Source: Flavobacterium sp. (GTDB taxonomy: Bacteria; Bacteroidota; Bacteroidia; Flavobacteriales; Flavobacteriaceae). From it: a stretch of DNA of 64,000 bases. Numbering within the stretch: position 1 is the stretch's first letter; each line of letters begins with the position of its first letter. A model generated the notes under the pieces. It had not been told where the DNA came from. It ran no database searches and saw nothing but the letters and a program-made list of their open reading frames with translations. The stretch lies in the NCBI GenBank assembly GCA_014379405.1, contig JACMLU010000022.1:124001-188000 (forward strand), given 5' to 3'. Shown piece after piece: positions 45,344-55,238 of the stretch. Position numbers and translations under genes: made by a program.

Positions 45344-46777
45344 TTAGAAATCAGCATTTTGTGGCGTTCTCGGAAAAGGAATCACGTCACGAATATTGGT
45401 CATTCCCGTCACAAAAAGAACCAATCTTTCGAATCCAAGTCCAAAACCAGAGTGTACGGCGCTTCCGAATCTTCGGGTATCCAAATACCACCACAATTCT
45501 TCTTCATCGATTCCTAAGGCTTTCATTTTTTCGACCAAAACATCAAAACGTTCTTCTCTCTGGGAACCTCCCACGATTTCCCCGATTCCCGGAAAAAGGA
45601 TGTCCATTGCCCGAACGGTTTTTCCGTCTTCGTTCAAACGCATATAAAATGCTTTGATATTGGCTGGATAATCAAACAAGATTACTGGTGATTTAAAGTG
45701 TTTTTCCACCAAATAACGTTCATGTTCCGATTGTAAATCAGCGCCCCATTCGTTGATGATGTATTGAAATTTTTTCTTTTTGTTTGGCGTGGAATCTCTC
45801 AAGATATCAATCGCTTCGGTGTAAGAAACGCGTTTGAAATTGTTTTCCAACACAAAGTTTAGTTTTTCCAGCAAAGCCATTTCGCTTCTTTCCGCTTGTG
45901 GTTTTGATTTTTCTTCTTCTAGCAAACGACCTTCCAAGAATTTCAAATCATCGGCACATTTCTCCATCGTGTATTTAATCACGTATTGGATAAAATCTTC
46001 GGCCAAGTCCATATTGTCATTCAAATCATTGAAAGCTACTTCGGGTTCAATCATCCAAAATTCAGCCAAGTGACGAGAAGTGTTCGAATTTTCCGCTCTA
46101 AATGTTGGTCCAAAAGTATATATTTGACCCAAAGCCATCGCGAAAGTTTCCCCTTCCAATTGCCCTGAAACTGTTAAGTTCGTATGTTTTCCGAAGAAAT
46201 CTTTTTTATAATCGATGTTGCCTTCTTCATTTTTAGGCAAGTTATCCAATGGCAAGGAAGTCACTTGAAACATTTCGCCTGCACCTTCTGCATCGGCTCC
46301 AGTAATGATTGGTGTGTTGACATAAACAAAACCTTTTTGCTGAAAATAGCTGTGAACGGCAAAAGACAAAACCGAACGCACTCGCATAATGGCTCCAAAA
46401 GCATTGGTGCGAACTCTTAAATGTGCATTTTCACGCAAGAATTCCAAGGAATGTTTTTTGGGTTGCATCGGGAATTTCTCTGCATCCGAATCTCCAAGAA
46501 TTTCTATTTTTTTAACCTGGATTTCATATTTCTGACCAGCACCTTTACTTTCTACCAAATCACCTGTAACCGAAACTGCCGCTCCAGTGGTGATTCTTTT
46601 CAAGGTTTCTTCTGGCGTGTTTTCAAAATCGACAACACATTGTATATTGTTGATGGTCGAGCCGTCGTTTAACGCGATAAATTGATTGTTTCTAAAAGTT
46701 CTTACCCAACCTTTTGTATTTACTTCGTGAAGTATGTTGGTACTGTTTAGTAAGTCTTTAACTCTTGTATGTCTCAT
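45344..46777 (-). CDS. asnS: Asparaginyl-tRNA synthetase
   Basis: A 477-residue class IIb aminoacyl-tRNA synthetase that charges tRNA-Asn. An N-terminal OB-fold anticodon-binding domain (about 15-105, [19 protein letters not shown]) precedes the catalytic core. Motif 2 ([21 protein letters not shown]) and motif 3 ([15 protein letters not shown]) are intact, and the protein ends normally in [16 protein letters not shown] -7 element TATATTTG lies on the - strand at 46826-46819, 42 nt upstream of the start. Confidence 0.98.
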   Translation of the reverse strand: MRHTRVKDLLNSTNILHEVNTKGWVRTFRNNQFIALNDGSTINNIQCVVDFENTPEETLKRITTGAAVSVTGDLVESKGAGQKYEIQVKKIEILGDSDAEKFPMQPKKHSLEFLRENAHLRVRTNAFGAIMRVRSVLSFAVHSYFQQKGFVYVNTPIITGADAEGAGEMFQVTSLPLDNLPKNEEGNIDYKKDFFGKHTNLTVSGQLEGETFAMALGQIYTFGPTFRAENSNTSRHLAEFWMIEPEVAFNDLNDNMDLAEDFIQYVIKYTMEKCADDLKFLEGRLLEEEKSKPQAERSEMALLEKLNFVLENNFKRVSYTEAIDILRDSTPNKKKKFQYIINEWGADLQSEHERYLVEKHFKSPVILFDYPANIKAFYMRLNEDGKTVRAMDILFPGIGEIVGGSQREERFDVLVEKMKALGIDEEELWWYLDTRRFGSAVHSGFGLGFERLVLFVTGMTNIRDVIPFPRTPQNADF

Positions 46778-46818
46778 CTTAAATTAAATTATAGATTTTC
46801 GATTTGTTAATCGAATTA

Positions 46819-46826
46819 CAAATATA
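46819..46826 (-). promoter_or_regulatory. -7 element of asnS
   Basis: On the - strand this reads TATATTTG, an exact match to TAnnTTTG, 42 nt before the asnS start. A TTG at the canonical -33 spacing is not evident. Confidence 0.55.
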
Positions 46827-46944
46827 ATTGATTTGATTGGAAAAGTCATTGTGCAAAAGGGTCTATTCGGGAGCTATTCCCGCTATTGGCTATATCTTTT
46901 ACTTTTTGACAGTGAAAAGAAAAGGTTGCTGTTAACGTAACGAG

Positions 46945-49368
46945 TTAATTCGGTTTTTTCTTTTCTAAATTGTCAATTTCCTCATCAGTAGGTTCGATGA
47001 TGTCAATTTTTGGTTCGATGAATTCCTGTTCGTTGGCCAATGTTTTGTTTAAGGTTAAAACCAAAGCAGGCAATAACATTAAATTAGACAGCATTCCGAA
47101 CAATAAAGTTATTGAGATTAACCCGCCAAGGGCAATAGTTCCACCAAAACTGGACAACATAAAGACCGAAAATCCAAAGAACAACACAATAGAAGTATAA
47201 AACATACTTAAACCGGCATCGTTAAAAGTAGCGTAAACTGATTTGCGAATTTTCCAGTTGTTTTTCTTCAATTCCTCTCGGTATTGGGAGAGGAATCGAA
47301 CGGTGTCATCGACCGAAAGTCCAAATGCGATTCCGAAAACCAATATCGTTGAAGGTTTTAGCGGAATGTCAAAAAAGCCCATAATTCCAGCGGTTAGTAG
47401 CAAAGGCAATAGATTTGGAATAATAGAAACCAAAATCATTTTGAACGATCGGAACATAAATCCAATTAACAGTGCTGTCAAGAAAAAAGCAAAAATCAAG
47501 GACGAAAGTAAATTATTCAATAAATAACCCGTTCCTTTTTGGAAAACCAATGCTTTTCCAGTAATGCTTACGTGGTAGCGATCTGGAGGAAAAATCTTGT
47601 CGGCTTCTTTGCGAATTTCTGCTTCGACTTTAGGCATAACACCTCCGTTATCATCTCGCATAAAAGTGGTAATTCGAGCAAATTGCCCTGTCGAATCCAC
47701 ATAACTTTTCATCAGATTTTCTTTTGAATTTTTGGCTGCATTTTTGGCATACGACAAAATAAAAGATTGCTCTTGCGAGGTCGGTAATTCGTAATAATCC
47801 GGATTTCCGTTATAATATGCTTGTTTGGAATATTTGACCAAATTAACAACCGAAAGAGGTTTCGACAATTCCGGAATTTCGTCAATGGCCGTTTCCAGTT
47901 CTTCCATTCGCTTTAGCGTGGAAAGTTTCATGACTCCCTTTTTGCGTTTGGTGTCAATCATTATTTCCAGTGGCATTACTCCATCAAATTCTTTTTCGAA
48001 GAAAAGAATGTCTTGAAAAAAAGGAGCTTTCTTGGGCATATCTTCTATAATACTTCCCGAAATACGCATTTTGTATATTCCTATGATGCTGATTACGAGA
48101 AGTGAAATTGCGACCACGTAAATTGAAAATCTATTTTCTTTCACGTTACGCAGTATCCAATCCATAAACGATTTTACGTAACCTCGATCCAAATGTTCAA
48201 TATGTCTGTCTTTTGGTGCGGGAATAAAACTGTGGAAAATAGGAATTACAATGATGCACAAAAAGAACAATGCCATAATATTGATGGAAGTCACATTTCC
48301 AAACTCAATAAGTAGTTTGTTATTTGAGGAAATAAAGGTAAAAAAACCGATGGCCGTGGTCAGATTGGTCATAAGGGTTGCCATACCAACTTTAGTGGTA
48401 ACTCGTTGCAGTGCTTTGGCTTTATTTCGGTGAACTTTGTATTCCTGATGGTATTTATTGGTAAGGAAAATGCAATTTGGAATTCCAATTACGATTATTA
48501 ATGAAGGAACCAAGGCGGTTAGAACAGTGATCTCATAATTCAATAATCCCAGAAAACCAAATGACCACATTACGCCAATAATCACGATAATTATGGAAAT
48601 CAAGGTAGCTCTGAAACTTCTGAAAAAGAAAAAGAAAAGCAAGGAAGTTACCAATAATGAGGCACCAATGAAGATGCTGATTTCATCAATGATAGTCTGT
48701 GCATTTAGTGTTCTGATGTAAGGCATTCCGGAAACACGGAGGTCAATTTTGGTTTCTTCTTCGAATTTATTTACAGCTGGAACTAATTTATTTAGAATAA
48801 AATCCTTTCGGGCAGGTGTGTTTACAATTTTCTTGTCTAAATAAATGGCAGAACGAATCGTTCCCGATTTTTTGTTAAAAAGTAATCCCTCGTAGAAAGG
48901 CAAATCATTGAACAATTCTTTTTTGATTTTTTCAAGATAAACCTTGTCGGTGGTTTGGGTTTGATCAACAAATGGAACCAATTCGAACTTTTGGAGAGAA
49001 TCGTTTTTTTGTAATTTTTTTAAGTCGTTTATAGAGATAACTAAATCAACAGCTTTTTCTTCTTTTAGGCTATTCATTAATCTAGCCCAAGCAGAATATG
49101 CCTTTGGGGTAAAAAAAGTTTTGTCTTTTACGCCAATGATAACTAGATTTCCTTCTTCGCCAAATTTCTCTAAAAAGGCGTTATACTCTACATTGACGAT
49201 GTTGTCGTCTGGCAACATATTGGCCTCTGTTTGGGTAAAATGGATGTTTTTCCATTGCATAGCCAACAAGACGGTTATCGCTAAAATAATCGACAACATT
49301 AAAATTCTATTTCGAAGAACTACACGGGCAATTAATTCCCAAAATCCTAAACTAAACCACTTGACCAT
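46945..49368 (-). CDS. RND-superfamily (MMPL-type) exporter
   Basis: An 807-residue inner-membrane protein with two similar halves. Each has one N-terminal helix, a large periplasmic domain and a block of five helices (for example TALVPSLIIVIGIPNCIFL and ILVFGIAFGLSVDDTVRFL, where GLSVDDT is the RND helix-4 motif). This is the MMPL/sterol-sensing-like branch rather than AcrB, and lipid or hopanoid transport is a common role. The ATG at 49368 is chosen; a TTG seven codons upstream gives an implausible extension. No membrane-fusion partner is adjacent. Confidence 0.85.
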   Translation of the reverse strand: MVKWFSLGFWELIARVVLRNRILMLSIILAITVLLAMQWKNIHFTQTEANMLPDDNIVNVEYNAFLEKFGEEGNLVIIGVKDKTFFTPKAYSAWARLMNSLKEEKAVDLVISINDLKKLQKNDSLQKFELVPFVDQTQTTDKVYLEKIKKELFNDLPFYEGLLFNKKSGTIRSAIYLDKKIVNTPARKDFILNKLVPAVNKFEEETKIDLRVSGMPYIRTLNAQTIIDEISIFIGASLLVTSLLFFFFFRSFRATLISIIIVIIGVMWSFGFLGLLNYEITVLTALVPSLIIVIGIPNCIFLTNKYHQEYKVHRNKAKALQRVTTKVGMATLMTNLTTAIGFFTFISSNNKLLIEFGNVTSINIMALFFLCIIVIPIFHSFIPAPKDRHIEHLDRGYVKSFMDWILRNVKENRFSIYVVAISLLVISIIGIYKMRISGSIIEDMPKKAPFFQDILFFEKEFDGVMPLEIMIDTKRKKGVMKLSTLKRMEELETAIDEIPELSKPLSVVNLVKYSKQAYYNGNPDYYELPTSQEQSFILSYAKNAAKNSKENLMKSYVDSTGQFARITTFMRDDNGGVMPKVEAEIRKEADKIFPPDRYHVSITGKALVFQKGTGYLLNNLLSSLIFAFFLTALLIGFMFRSFKMILVSIIPNLLPLLLTAGIMGFFDIPLKPSTILVFGIAFGLSVDDTVRFLSQYREELKKNNWKIRKSVYATFNDAGLSMFYTSIVLFFGFSVFMLSSFGGTIALGGLISITLLFGMLSNLMLLPALVLTLNKTLANEQEFIEPKIDIIEPTDEEIDNLEKKKPN

Positions 49369-49502
49369 ATTGATTTTTAAATTTCGCAAAGGTAGGCAAA
49401 ACGTCCTTAAATTATTTGTTTTAAAGGAGACTTTTTGTTTTGTTAGGTGTTAATTCTGCAATTTTTATTTTACAATAACATAATTTTATGGGATGTAATT
49501 TA

Positions 49503-49510
49503 TATATTTG
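49503..49510 (+). promoter_or_regulatory. -7 element of the Kef-type antiporter gene
   Basis: TATATTTG matches TAnnTTTG. It would start transcription near 49516, which rules out the in-frame GTG at 49447 as the translational start and supports 49525 or 49552. Confidence 0.55.
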
Positions 49511-49551
49511 GATTTTGCATCTTTATGCAAAAATTATTGAAGCAATTATTT

Positions 49552-51828
49552 ATGAAAAATCACAAGAATACCATATTTTATTTAGTTGTTACTGGCGGTT
49601 TTTCAGCTTTGATTTATTGGATTTTGGGTATGGGTAAAGGCTTGGAAGCACATAAAAATTTTTTGCGCCCCGTAACTGAAAATGGGCATTGGAATGATTT
49701 TGTTGATTCGATGTCGCTTAATTTACATCATCCACTAGCCATACTTTTGGCACAAATTGTAACCATAATACTAGTCGCTCGATTTTTCGGCTGGGTTTTC
49801 AGGAAAATTGGACAGCCTTCCGTAATTGGCGAAATCATTGCCGGAATTGTTCTTGGGCCATCCTTGTTGGGCTTTTATTTTCCTGAATTTTCTCTGGCCT
49901 TATTTCCAAAAGATTCTTTGCCAAATTTGCAATTTTTGAGCCAAATAGGGCTGATACTTTTTATGTTTGTCATTGGTATGGAACTCGATTTGAAAGTCTT
50001 AAAAAACAGAGCCAAAGACGCCATTGTTATCAGTCATGCCAGTATTGTTATCCCTTTTGCCTTGGGAATTGGGCTAGCTTATTTTGTGTATTTTAGATTT
50101 GCTCCAGAAGGCATTGCCTTTTTGCCTTTTGCGTTGTTTATGGGAATTGCTATGAGTATTACCGCCTTTCCTGTTTTGGCAAGAATAGTGCAGGAACGAG
50201 GGATTCATAAAACAAAGTTGGGGGCAGTGGTAATTACTTGTGCCGCCGCTGATGATATCACGGCTTGGTGTATACTTGCTGCGGTAATAGCCATTGTTAA
50301 AGCAGGGACTTTTGTTAGTTCATTATATATTATTGGGATGGCAATGGCTTACGTGATTGTTATGCTTTTTGTGGTAAAACCTTTTTTGAAAAAAATAGGG
50401 GAATTGTACGGAACCAAAGACAATTTGAACAAACCCGTAGTGGCCATTTTCTTTTTAACGTTAATTATTTCTTCCTATACAACTGAGATTATTGGGATTC
50501 ACGCACTTTTTGGTGCTTTTATGACGGGTGTTATTATGCCGGATATTACCAAGTTCCGAAATCTTTTCATAGAAAAAGTCGAAGATGTTTCGGTAATTTT
50601 ATTGCTTCCATTGTTTTTTGTTTTTACAGGTTTGCGAACTCAAATAGGCTTGCTAAACGATCCATATCTATGGAAAGTTACTGGTTTTATCATACTTGTT
50701 GCTGTTGTTGGAAAGTTTTTAGGCAGTGCATTGGCGGCCAAATTTGTCGGGCAAAATTGGCGTGATAGCTTAACCATTGGCGCTTTGATGAACACGCGCG
50801 GCTTGATGGAATTGATCGTTTTGAATATTGGTTTCGAATTGGGAGTGCTTACTGCCGAAGTGTTTACTATGATGGTTATTATGGCTTTGGTTACCACTTT
50901 TATGACAGGGCCATCATTAAATCTAATCAATTATATTTTTAAGACAAAAGACGTTAATCTTTTGGACGAAATGCCTGATGATAATGTAGATAAATACAAA
51001 ATACTAATTTCCTTTGGAAACAACGAAAAAGGAAAATCACTTTTGAGATTAGCTAACAGTTTGGTCAAAAAACAAAAAGAAACTTCAGCCATAACAGCTA
51101 TGCATCTTAGCTTAAGCGATGAAGTGCATCCCTATAATTTGGAAGAATACGAAAAAGATCGATTTTTGCCTTTGCTCGATGAATCCAAAGTGTTGAAGCA
51201 AGAAATCACGACCTTATTTCAAGCAACGGTTGATATTGAAACTAATATTGCTGAAATAGCCAATAATGGGGAATATGATTTGCTATTGATTGGTCTTGGG
51301 AAATCGATATTTGAAGGTACTTTGTTGGGTAAAGTGTTGGGTTTCACTACAAGAATAATTAATCCAGACCGACTGATTGATAAATTCACTGGAAAAGAAG
51401 GCTTGTTCGAAAATTCTCCTTTTGACGAAAGAACAAGGCAGATTATCTCGAAAACTAAAATGCCTTTAGGGATTTTGGTAGACAAAGAATTACTGCAAGT
51501 AAACCACGTTTTTATTCCAATTTTCATTGCTGAAGATGCTTTTTTGATGGATTATGCACAGAAATTGATTTACAATAACAATTCATTTGTCACTATTTTG
51601 GATGTTAATGGACACGTCAATACTAATTTTGTATTGAAGAGTGCTTTTAGTTCCTTGGAACAAAAATATCCTAAAAACATCAGCTTGGTTATTGATAAAA
51701 TCATCAAAAAAGAGTTTTTGGCAAAACAGGATTTAATGATAATCAGTATCGAAAGTTGGAAAGCTTTAGTTGATTCCCGTAGTATTTGGTTGAGTCGAGT
51801 TCCTTCAGTATTGATAATGAAGCATTAA
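49552..51828 (+). CDS. Kef-type cation:proton antiporter (CPA2) with cytoplasmic sensor domain
   Basis: A 758-residue inner-membrane antiporter. About 13 helices include the CPA2 block QPSVIGEIIAGIVLGPSLLG, the ion-binding region GAVVITCAAADDITAWCIL with paired Asp residues, and LMNTRGLMELIVLNIG. A cytoplasmic C-terminal region of about 270 residues has universal-stress-protein-like alternation. The ATG at 49552 lies 42 nt after the -7 element; an ATG at 49525 is an alternative that adds nine residues. It probably exchanges K+ or Na+ for H+. Confidence 0.9.
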   Translation: MKNHKNTIFYLVVTGGFSALIYWILGMGKGLEAHKNFLRPVTENGHWNDFVDSMSLNLHHPLAILLAQIVTIILVARFFGWVFRKIGQPSVIGEIIAGIVLGPSLLGFYFPEFSLALFPKDSLPNLQFLSQIGLILFMFVIGMELDLKVLKNRAKDAIVISHASIVIPFALGIGLAYFVYFRFAPEGIAFLPFALFMGIAMSITAFPVLARIVQERGIHKTKLGAVVITCAAADDITAWCILAAVIAIVKAGTFVSSLYIIGMAMAYVIVMLFVVKPFLKKIGELYGTKDNLNKPVVAIFFLTLIISSYTTEIIGIHALFGAFMTGVIMPDITKFRNLFIEKVEDVSVILLLPLFFVFTGLRTQIGLLNDPYLWKVTGFIILVAVVGKFLGSALAAKFVGQNWRDSLTIGALMNTRGLMELIVLNIGFELGVLTAEVFTMMVIMALVTTFMTGPSLNLINYIFKTKDVNLLDEMPDDNVDKYKILISFGNNEKGKSLLRLANSLVKKQKETSAITAMHLSLSDEVHPYNLEEYEKDRFLPLLDESKVLKQEITTLFQATVDIETNIAEIANNGEYDLLLIGLGKSIFEGTLLGKVLGFTTRIINPDRLIDKFTGKEGLFENSPFDERTRQIISKTKMPLGILVDKELLQVNHVFIPIFIAEDAFLMDYAQKLIYNNNSFVTILDVNGHVNTNFVLKSAFSSLEQKYPKNISLVIDKIIKKEFLAKQDLMIISIESWKALVDSRSIWLSRVPSVLIMKH

Positions 51829-51832
51829 TTTA

Positions 51833-51870
51833 GAATAAAAAAAATCCGCAAGAGCGGATTTTTTTTATTC
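51833..51870. terminator. Bidirectional terminator between the antiporter gene and frr
   Basis: A perfect 17-bp stem (51833-51849 with 51854-51870, AAGA loop) has the core AATCCGC/GCGGATT flanked by A and T runs. It therefore works in both directions for the two convergent genes. Confidence 0.9.
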
Positions 51871-51888
51871 TAATTGAGAAAGTGAAAA

Positions 51889-52452
51889 TTACACTTTCAT
51901 AATTTCGGCTTCTTTAATAACAAGATGCTCGTCAATTTTTTTGATGAAACTATTGGTCAAGTTTTGAACTTCTTCCTCTGCACTTTTACAAATATCTTCT
52001 GAAGTTCCTTCTTTTTCCAGTTTTTTAATTTCGGTATTGGCATCTTTACGAGCATTTCTGATTCCGATTTTTGCATCTTCAGCCTCAACTTTTGCTTGTT
52101 TTGCCAAATCGCGTCTTCTGTCTTCAGTTAAAGGTGGAACACTGATGATGATTAAGTCTCCATTGTTCATTGGATTGAAACCCAGATTGGCAATCATTAT
52201 TGCTTTTTCGATGGTGTGCAACATATTCTTTTCGAAAGGTTGCAGTGTAATGGTTCTTGCATCAGGAACGCTAATCTTTGATACTTGAGAAAGCGGCGTT
52301 GCAGATCCGTAATAATCTACAAAAACACTTCCCAACATTGCAGGTGAAGCTTTTCCTGCACGAATGTTTAAGAATGATTTTTCTAAATGCGCTATAGAAC
52401 CCGCCATAGATTCTTGGGTGCTGTCTAAAATAAATTCTATTTCTTCAGTCAT
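51889..52452 (-). CDS. frr: Ribosome recycling factor
   Basis: A 187-residue factor that splits post-termination ribosomes together with EF-G. The helical family sequence is complete: SIAHLEKSFLNIRAGKASPAML near the N-terminus, ITLQPFEKNMLHTIEKAI, and PPLTEDRRRDLAKQAK. It lies downstream of pyrH on the same strand, the common bacterial order, with a repeat-filled 76-nt gap. Confidence 0.98.
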   Translation of the reverse strand: MTEEIEFILDSTQESMAGSIAHLEKSFLNIRAGKASPAMLGSVFVDYYGSATPLSQVSKISVPDARTITLQPFEKNMLHTIEKAIMIANLGFNPMNNGDLIIISVPPLTEDRRRDLAKQAKVEAEDAKIGIRNARKDANTEIKKLEKEGTSEDICKSAEEEVQNLTNSFIKKIDEHLVIKEAEIMKV

Positions 52453-52462
52453 ATTTTTTTAA

Positions 52463-52530
52463 TTAGTGTTCGGTATTCAATGTTCAATGTTCAGTTTTTA
52501 CTGCAAACTGAATACTGAACACTGCTAACT
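52463..52530. repeat. TGTTCAGTATTCAG-type repeat between pyrH and frr
   Basis: The spacer consists of variants of TTCA(G/A)TGTTCA in both orientations around a central TTTTTACTGCAAACTG, forming an imperfect palindrome that runs to the pyrH stop codon. Related sequence occurs at 56110-56146 and inside leuS at 59173-59209. Confidence 0.65.
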
Positions 52531-53236
52531 ATATATTTACTTCTGTTCCTACGTTTTCTCCTTCGCAAATTTTCAACAAATTGCCTTGTTTGTTCATGTC
52601 AAAAATTACGATTGGGAGTTTGTTTTCTTGACTTAACGTAAATGCAGTGGTGTCCATAACATTCAATCCTTTTTTCAATACATCTTCAAAAGAAATGTAA
52701 TTGAATTTGGTTGCGGTCGCATCTTTTTCAGGATCGGCAGTATAAACGCCATCTACACGTGTCCCTTTTAGGATTACGTCAGCATTTATTTCTACACCAC
52801 GTAAAACTGCTGCGGTATCTGTCGTGAAATAAGGATTTCCTGTTCCTGCTCCAAAAATTACGATCCTTCCTTTTTCAAGATGACGATCAGCTCTTCTTTT
52901 GATGTATGGTTCAGCAATTGACTCCATTTTCAAAGCAGTTTGCAAACGAGTTTTCATTCCTTTTTCTTCAAGTGCTCCTTGTAATGCCATTCCGTTTATA
53001 ACTGTGGCCAACATTCCCATATAATCGCCTTGAACTCGATCCATACCGTTGCTTGCACCGGCAACACCTCTAAAAATATTTCCTCCACCAATAACGATGG
53101 CTATTTCTACGCCTTTGTTATGTACTTTTTTAATTTCATCGGCATATTCAGCTAACCTTGCAGGGTCAATTCCATATTGTCTCTCGCCCATTAATGCTTC
53201 GCCACTTAATTTTAGAAGAATCCTTTTGTATTTCAT
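52529..53236 (-). CDS. pyrH: UMP kinase
   Basis: A 235-residue amino-acid-kinase-family enzyme that phosphorylates UMP to UDP. Motifs visible are KLSGEALMG at the N-terminus, [11 protein letters not shown] for phosphate binding, [13 protein letters not shown] and the C-terminal [18 protein letters not shown]. It heads the pyrH-frr unit. A -7 element TATATTTG lies on the - strand at 53314-53307, 71 nt upstream. Confidence 0.98.
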   Translation of the reverse strand: MKYKRILLKLSGEALMGERQYGIDPARLAEYADEIKKVHNKGVEIAIVIGGGNIFRGVAGASNGMDRVQGDYMGMLATVINGMALQGALEEKGMKTRLQTALKMESIAEPYIKRRADRHLEKGRIVIFGAGTGNPYFTTDTAAVLRGVEINADVILKGTRVDGVYTADPEKDATATKFNYISFEDVLKKGLNVMDTTAFTLSQENKLPIVIFDMNKQGNLLKICEGENVGTEVNI

Positions 53237-53306
53237 TCAAGTTTGTATTTAAAATTTGGAGTTATGCTTTCGCAAACTCAGGTCATTATTTTTTAATTGA
53301 GTTGTG

Positions 53307-53314
53307 CAAATATA
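53307..53314 (-). promoter_or_regulatory. -7 element of pyrH
   Basis: On the - strand this reads TATATTTG, matching TAnnTTTG, 71 nt before the pyrH start in the divergent spacer shared with the thioredoxin-like gene. Confidence 0.5.
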
Positions 53315-53411
53315 GTCATAATCTGTTTTTTGAAATAATGTTTTTTAAAAATACTATATTGATTTTATTCAAAGGTCTTTTTGTGGTATTTTTTTTCGAA
53401 AGTTATAAATG

Positions 53412-53445
53412 TTGTCTAATCTTCTTTTTTAAAGAAGTAAATTTG
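53412..53445 (+). promoter_or_regulatory. Promoter of the thioredoxin-like gene
   Basis: TTG (53412-53414), 23 nt, then TAAATTTG (53438-53445) match the Flavobacterium promoter pattern TTG-N17-23-TAnnTTTG. The -7 element ends 20 nt before the start codon. Confidence 0.6.
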
Positions 53446-53465
53446 TGTAAAATAAATCAAAAAAT

Positions 53466-54089
53466 ATGAAAACCGCAGTAGCCAAATCATTATTTAAAAG
53501 TCACGATTATCACGAATTCAGAAAGATGATTTCTGATTTATTAATTGAAGGAAAATCAACAGGATATGAGCAATCTGAAAGTCATACTTATTATTCTGGC
53601 TTGAATGATGCTCGAATGGATCTTTTGGATAAAACTATTACTATTTCGGAGGGGAATATTGGTAAATTAAAGTCCTTAAAAAGAAAATATATTTGGTTAG
53701 TTCTGGCTGAAGGCTGGTGTACTGATAGTTCACAAATAATACCGTTTTTAAATAAAATGGCTTATGAGTCCGGTAAAATTGAACTGAAAATTGTTTTGCC
53801 AGATGAAAATGAAGATTTGATGGATTTGTTTATGACTAATAGCGTTAGGGCGATTCCAAAACTGATTGTTGTTGATAAAGAATCAGGAGATGTTTTTGGT
53901 AGTTGGGGGCCAATGCCTAAAGGGGCTCGTGATTTAATAAGAAATTATAAAGAAAAAAATGGAGAAATTGATGAAACAGCAAAATCCGATTTGGAAACTT
54001 GGTATTTGAACGATAAGGGAGTCGCTGTTCAACAGGAATTGATCGATTTAATGCTTGATTTAGATCATCAAAACCATCAAATAGAATAG
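53466..54089 (+). CDS. Thioredoxin-family protein with a CxxS motif
   Basis: A 207-residue cytoplasmic protein with a thioredoxin-like core: IWLVLAEGWCTDSSQIIPFLNKMA, a central ELKIVLPDENEDLMD, and the cis-proline loop AIPKLIVVD. The active site is Cys-Thr-Asp-Ser rather than CxxC, so it lacks the resolving cysteine and is more likely a monothiol or binding protein than a disulfide reductase. Family members often have EGWCGD(A/S). The specific role is unknown. It is a single-gene unit with its own promoter. Confidence 0.82.
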   Translation: MKTAVAKSLFKSHDYHEFRKMISDLLIEGKSTGYEQSESHTYYSGLNDARMDLLDKTITISEGNIGKLKSLKRKYIWLVLAEGWCTDSSQIIPFLNKMAYESGKIELKIVLPDENEDLMDLFMTNSVRAIPKLIVVDKESGDVFGSWGPMPKGARDLIRNYKEKNGEIDETAKSDLETWYLNDKGVAVQQELIDLMLDLDHQNHQIE

Positions 54090-54337
54090 TTTTTTACTTT
54101 AGTCAAGTTTAATTTTTTTAAATGCTTTTTCAGATATAACTTATTAAATTTTTTTTGAAGTTGGCTTTTTTTTAAAGAAATACCTCGGTTCTAATTTTTT
54201 TTGTGAAAATATTTAAGTTTATTTTTTTTATTAAAAAAAAGATGTAATTTAGTGACCTCAACCAAATCTATTATAATTCTTTTAATTTACTTTTATATTG
54301 GTGTTTAATATTGTTTAACAACTTAAAAAACATCGAC

Positions 54338-54415
54338 ATGAAAAATCTATTTGAAAGATTCTACGATTACATTTCAACTTTGCTATTTGGAGGTAAAAGA
54401 ACAACTCATTATTAA
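54338..54415 (+). CDS. Possible small peptide gene (25 aa)
   Basis: A 25-codon frame runs from ATG 54338 to TAA 54413-54415. It begins MKNLFERFYDYISTLLFGGK and is amphipathic, with aromatic residues and a basic tail. It stands alone in a 447-bp spacer otherwise free of genes and is followed 62 nt later by an intrinsic terminator, so the spacer is probably transcribed. No clear promoter was found (TACTTTTA near 54290 is one base off -7). It could be a membrane-active small protein, or chance coding in a small RNA. Confidence 0.4.
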   Translation: MKNLFERFYDYISTLLFGGKRTTHY

Positions 54416-54477
54416 ATCAATGACTCTTTATCATCTAAACAAGTAGAGTATGGAATAAAAATACTTTGATTTTTAAC

Positions 54478-54528
54478 AAAACACATTGCAAATTAAAGTT
54501 TTGCATTTGTTGTGTGTTTTAGTTTTTT
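54478..54528 (+). terminator. Terminator of the small transcript
   Basis: AAAACACA (54478-54485) pairs with TGTGTTTT (54513-54520), and inside it TGCAAA (54487-54492) pairs with TTTGCA (54500-54505). A T run follows (to 54528). It lies between the 25-codon frame and the 3' end of the convergent truB. Confidence 0.6.
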
Positions 54529-54536
54529 AATTTCAT

Positions 54537-55232
54537 TTACTGGGCTAAACTTTGTTCAAATAAAGTTACGTCCATAGCATCATTCACGTTGTAATCTCCA
54601 ATTTTTGTTCTGCGCAATGCTGTCAAGTGTGAGCCGGAGTCCATAGCTTTGCCAAAATCATAGGCCAAAGAGCGGATGTAGGTTCCTTTGCTGCAAACTA
54701 CCCTGAAGTCAACTTCTGGAAGAGCAATCCGTGTGATTTCAAATTCGTGAATGGTAGTTTTTCGACTGGCTATTTCAATGGTTTCACCAGCACGTGCGTG
54801 TTCATAAAGACGGATTCCGTCTTTTTTTATGGCCGAAAAAATAGGTGGTTTTTGGTCAATTTCTCCCAAAAATTGTTTTACGGTTTCGTTAATCAATGCT
54901 TCGTCTATATGTGAAGTATTGAATGTTTTGTCTATTTCGGTTTCTAAATCATAAGATGGTGTGGTAGCACCAATGTAAAAAGTACCAGTATATTCTTTAG
55001 GTTGTCCTTGCAACTCGGTAATTCTCTTAGTAAATTTCCCAGTACAAACTAGCAATAAACCTGATGCTAATGGGTCTAAAGTTCCTGCATGACCAATTTT
55101 GAATTTCTTGGGAAGTCCTGCTTTGTTAATTAAAGCATATTTCATTTTATTGACTGCCTGAAACGAAGTCCAATGCAAAGGCTTGTCAATTAGGATGATT
55201 TGTCCATTCAAGAAATCTTCGGCAGTTTTCAA
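54537..55232 (-). CDS. truB: tRNA pseudouridine-55 synthase
   Basis: A 231-residue enzyme that makes pseudouridine 55 in the T-loop of tRNAs. The nucleophile is Asp53 in GHAGTLDPLASGLLLV; IDKPLHWTSF and KGTYIRSLAYD are also conserved. The start codon is TTG at 55232. There is no ATG between it and the preceding in-frame stop, and the first internal Met (residue 30) lies after the conserved IDKPLHWTSF. It begins 6 nt after the uppP stop, so translation is probably coupled. Confidence 0.95.
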   Translation of the reverse strand: MKTAEDFLNGQIILIDKPLHWTSFQAVNKMKYALINKAGLPKKFKIGHAGTLDPLASGLLLVCTGKFTKRITELQGQPKEYTGTFYIGATTPSYDLETEIDKTFNTSHIDEALINETVKQFLGEIDQKPPIFSAIKKDGIRLYEHARAGETIEIASRKTTIHEFEITRIALPEVDFRVVCSKGTYIRSLAYDFGKAMDSGSHLTALRRTKIGDYNVNDAMDVTLFEQSLAQ

Positions 55233-55238
55233 GGGAAG

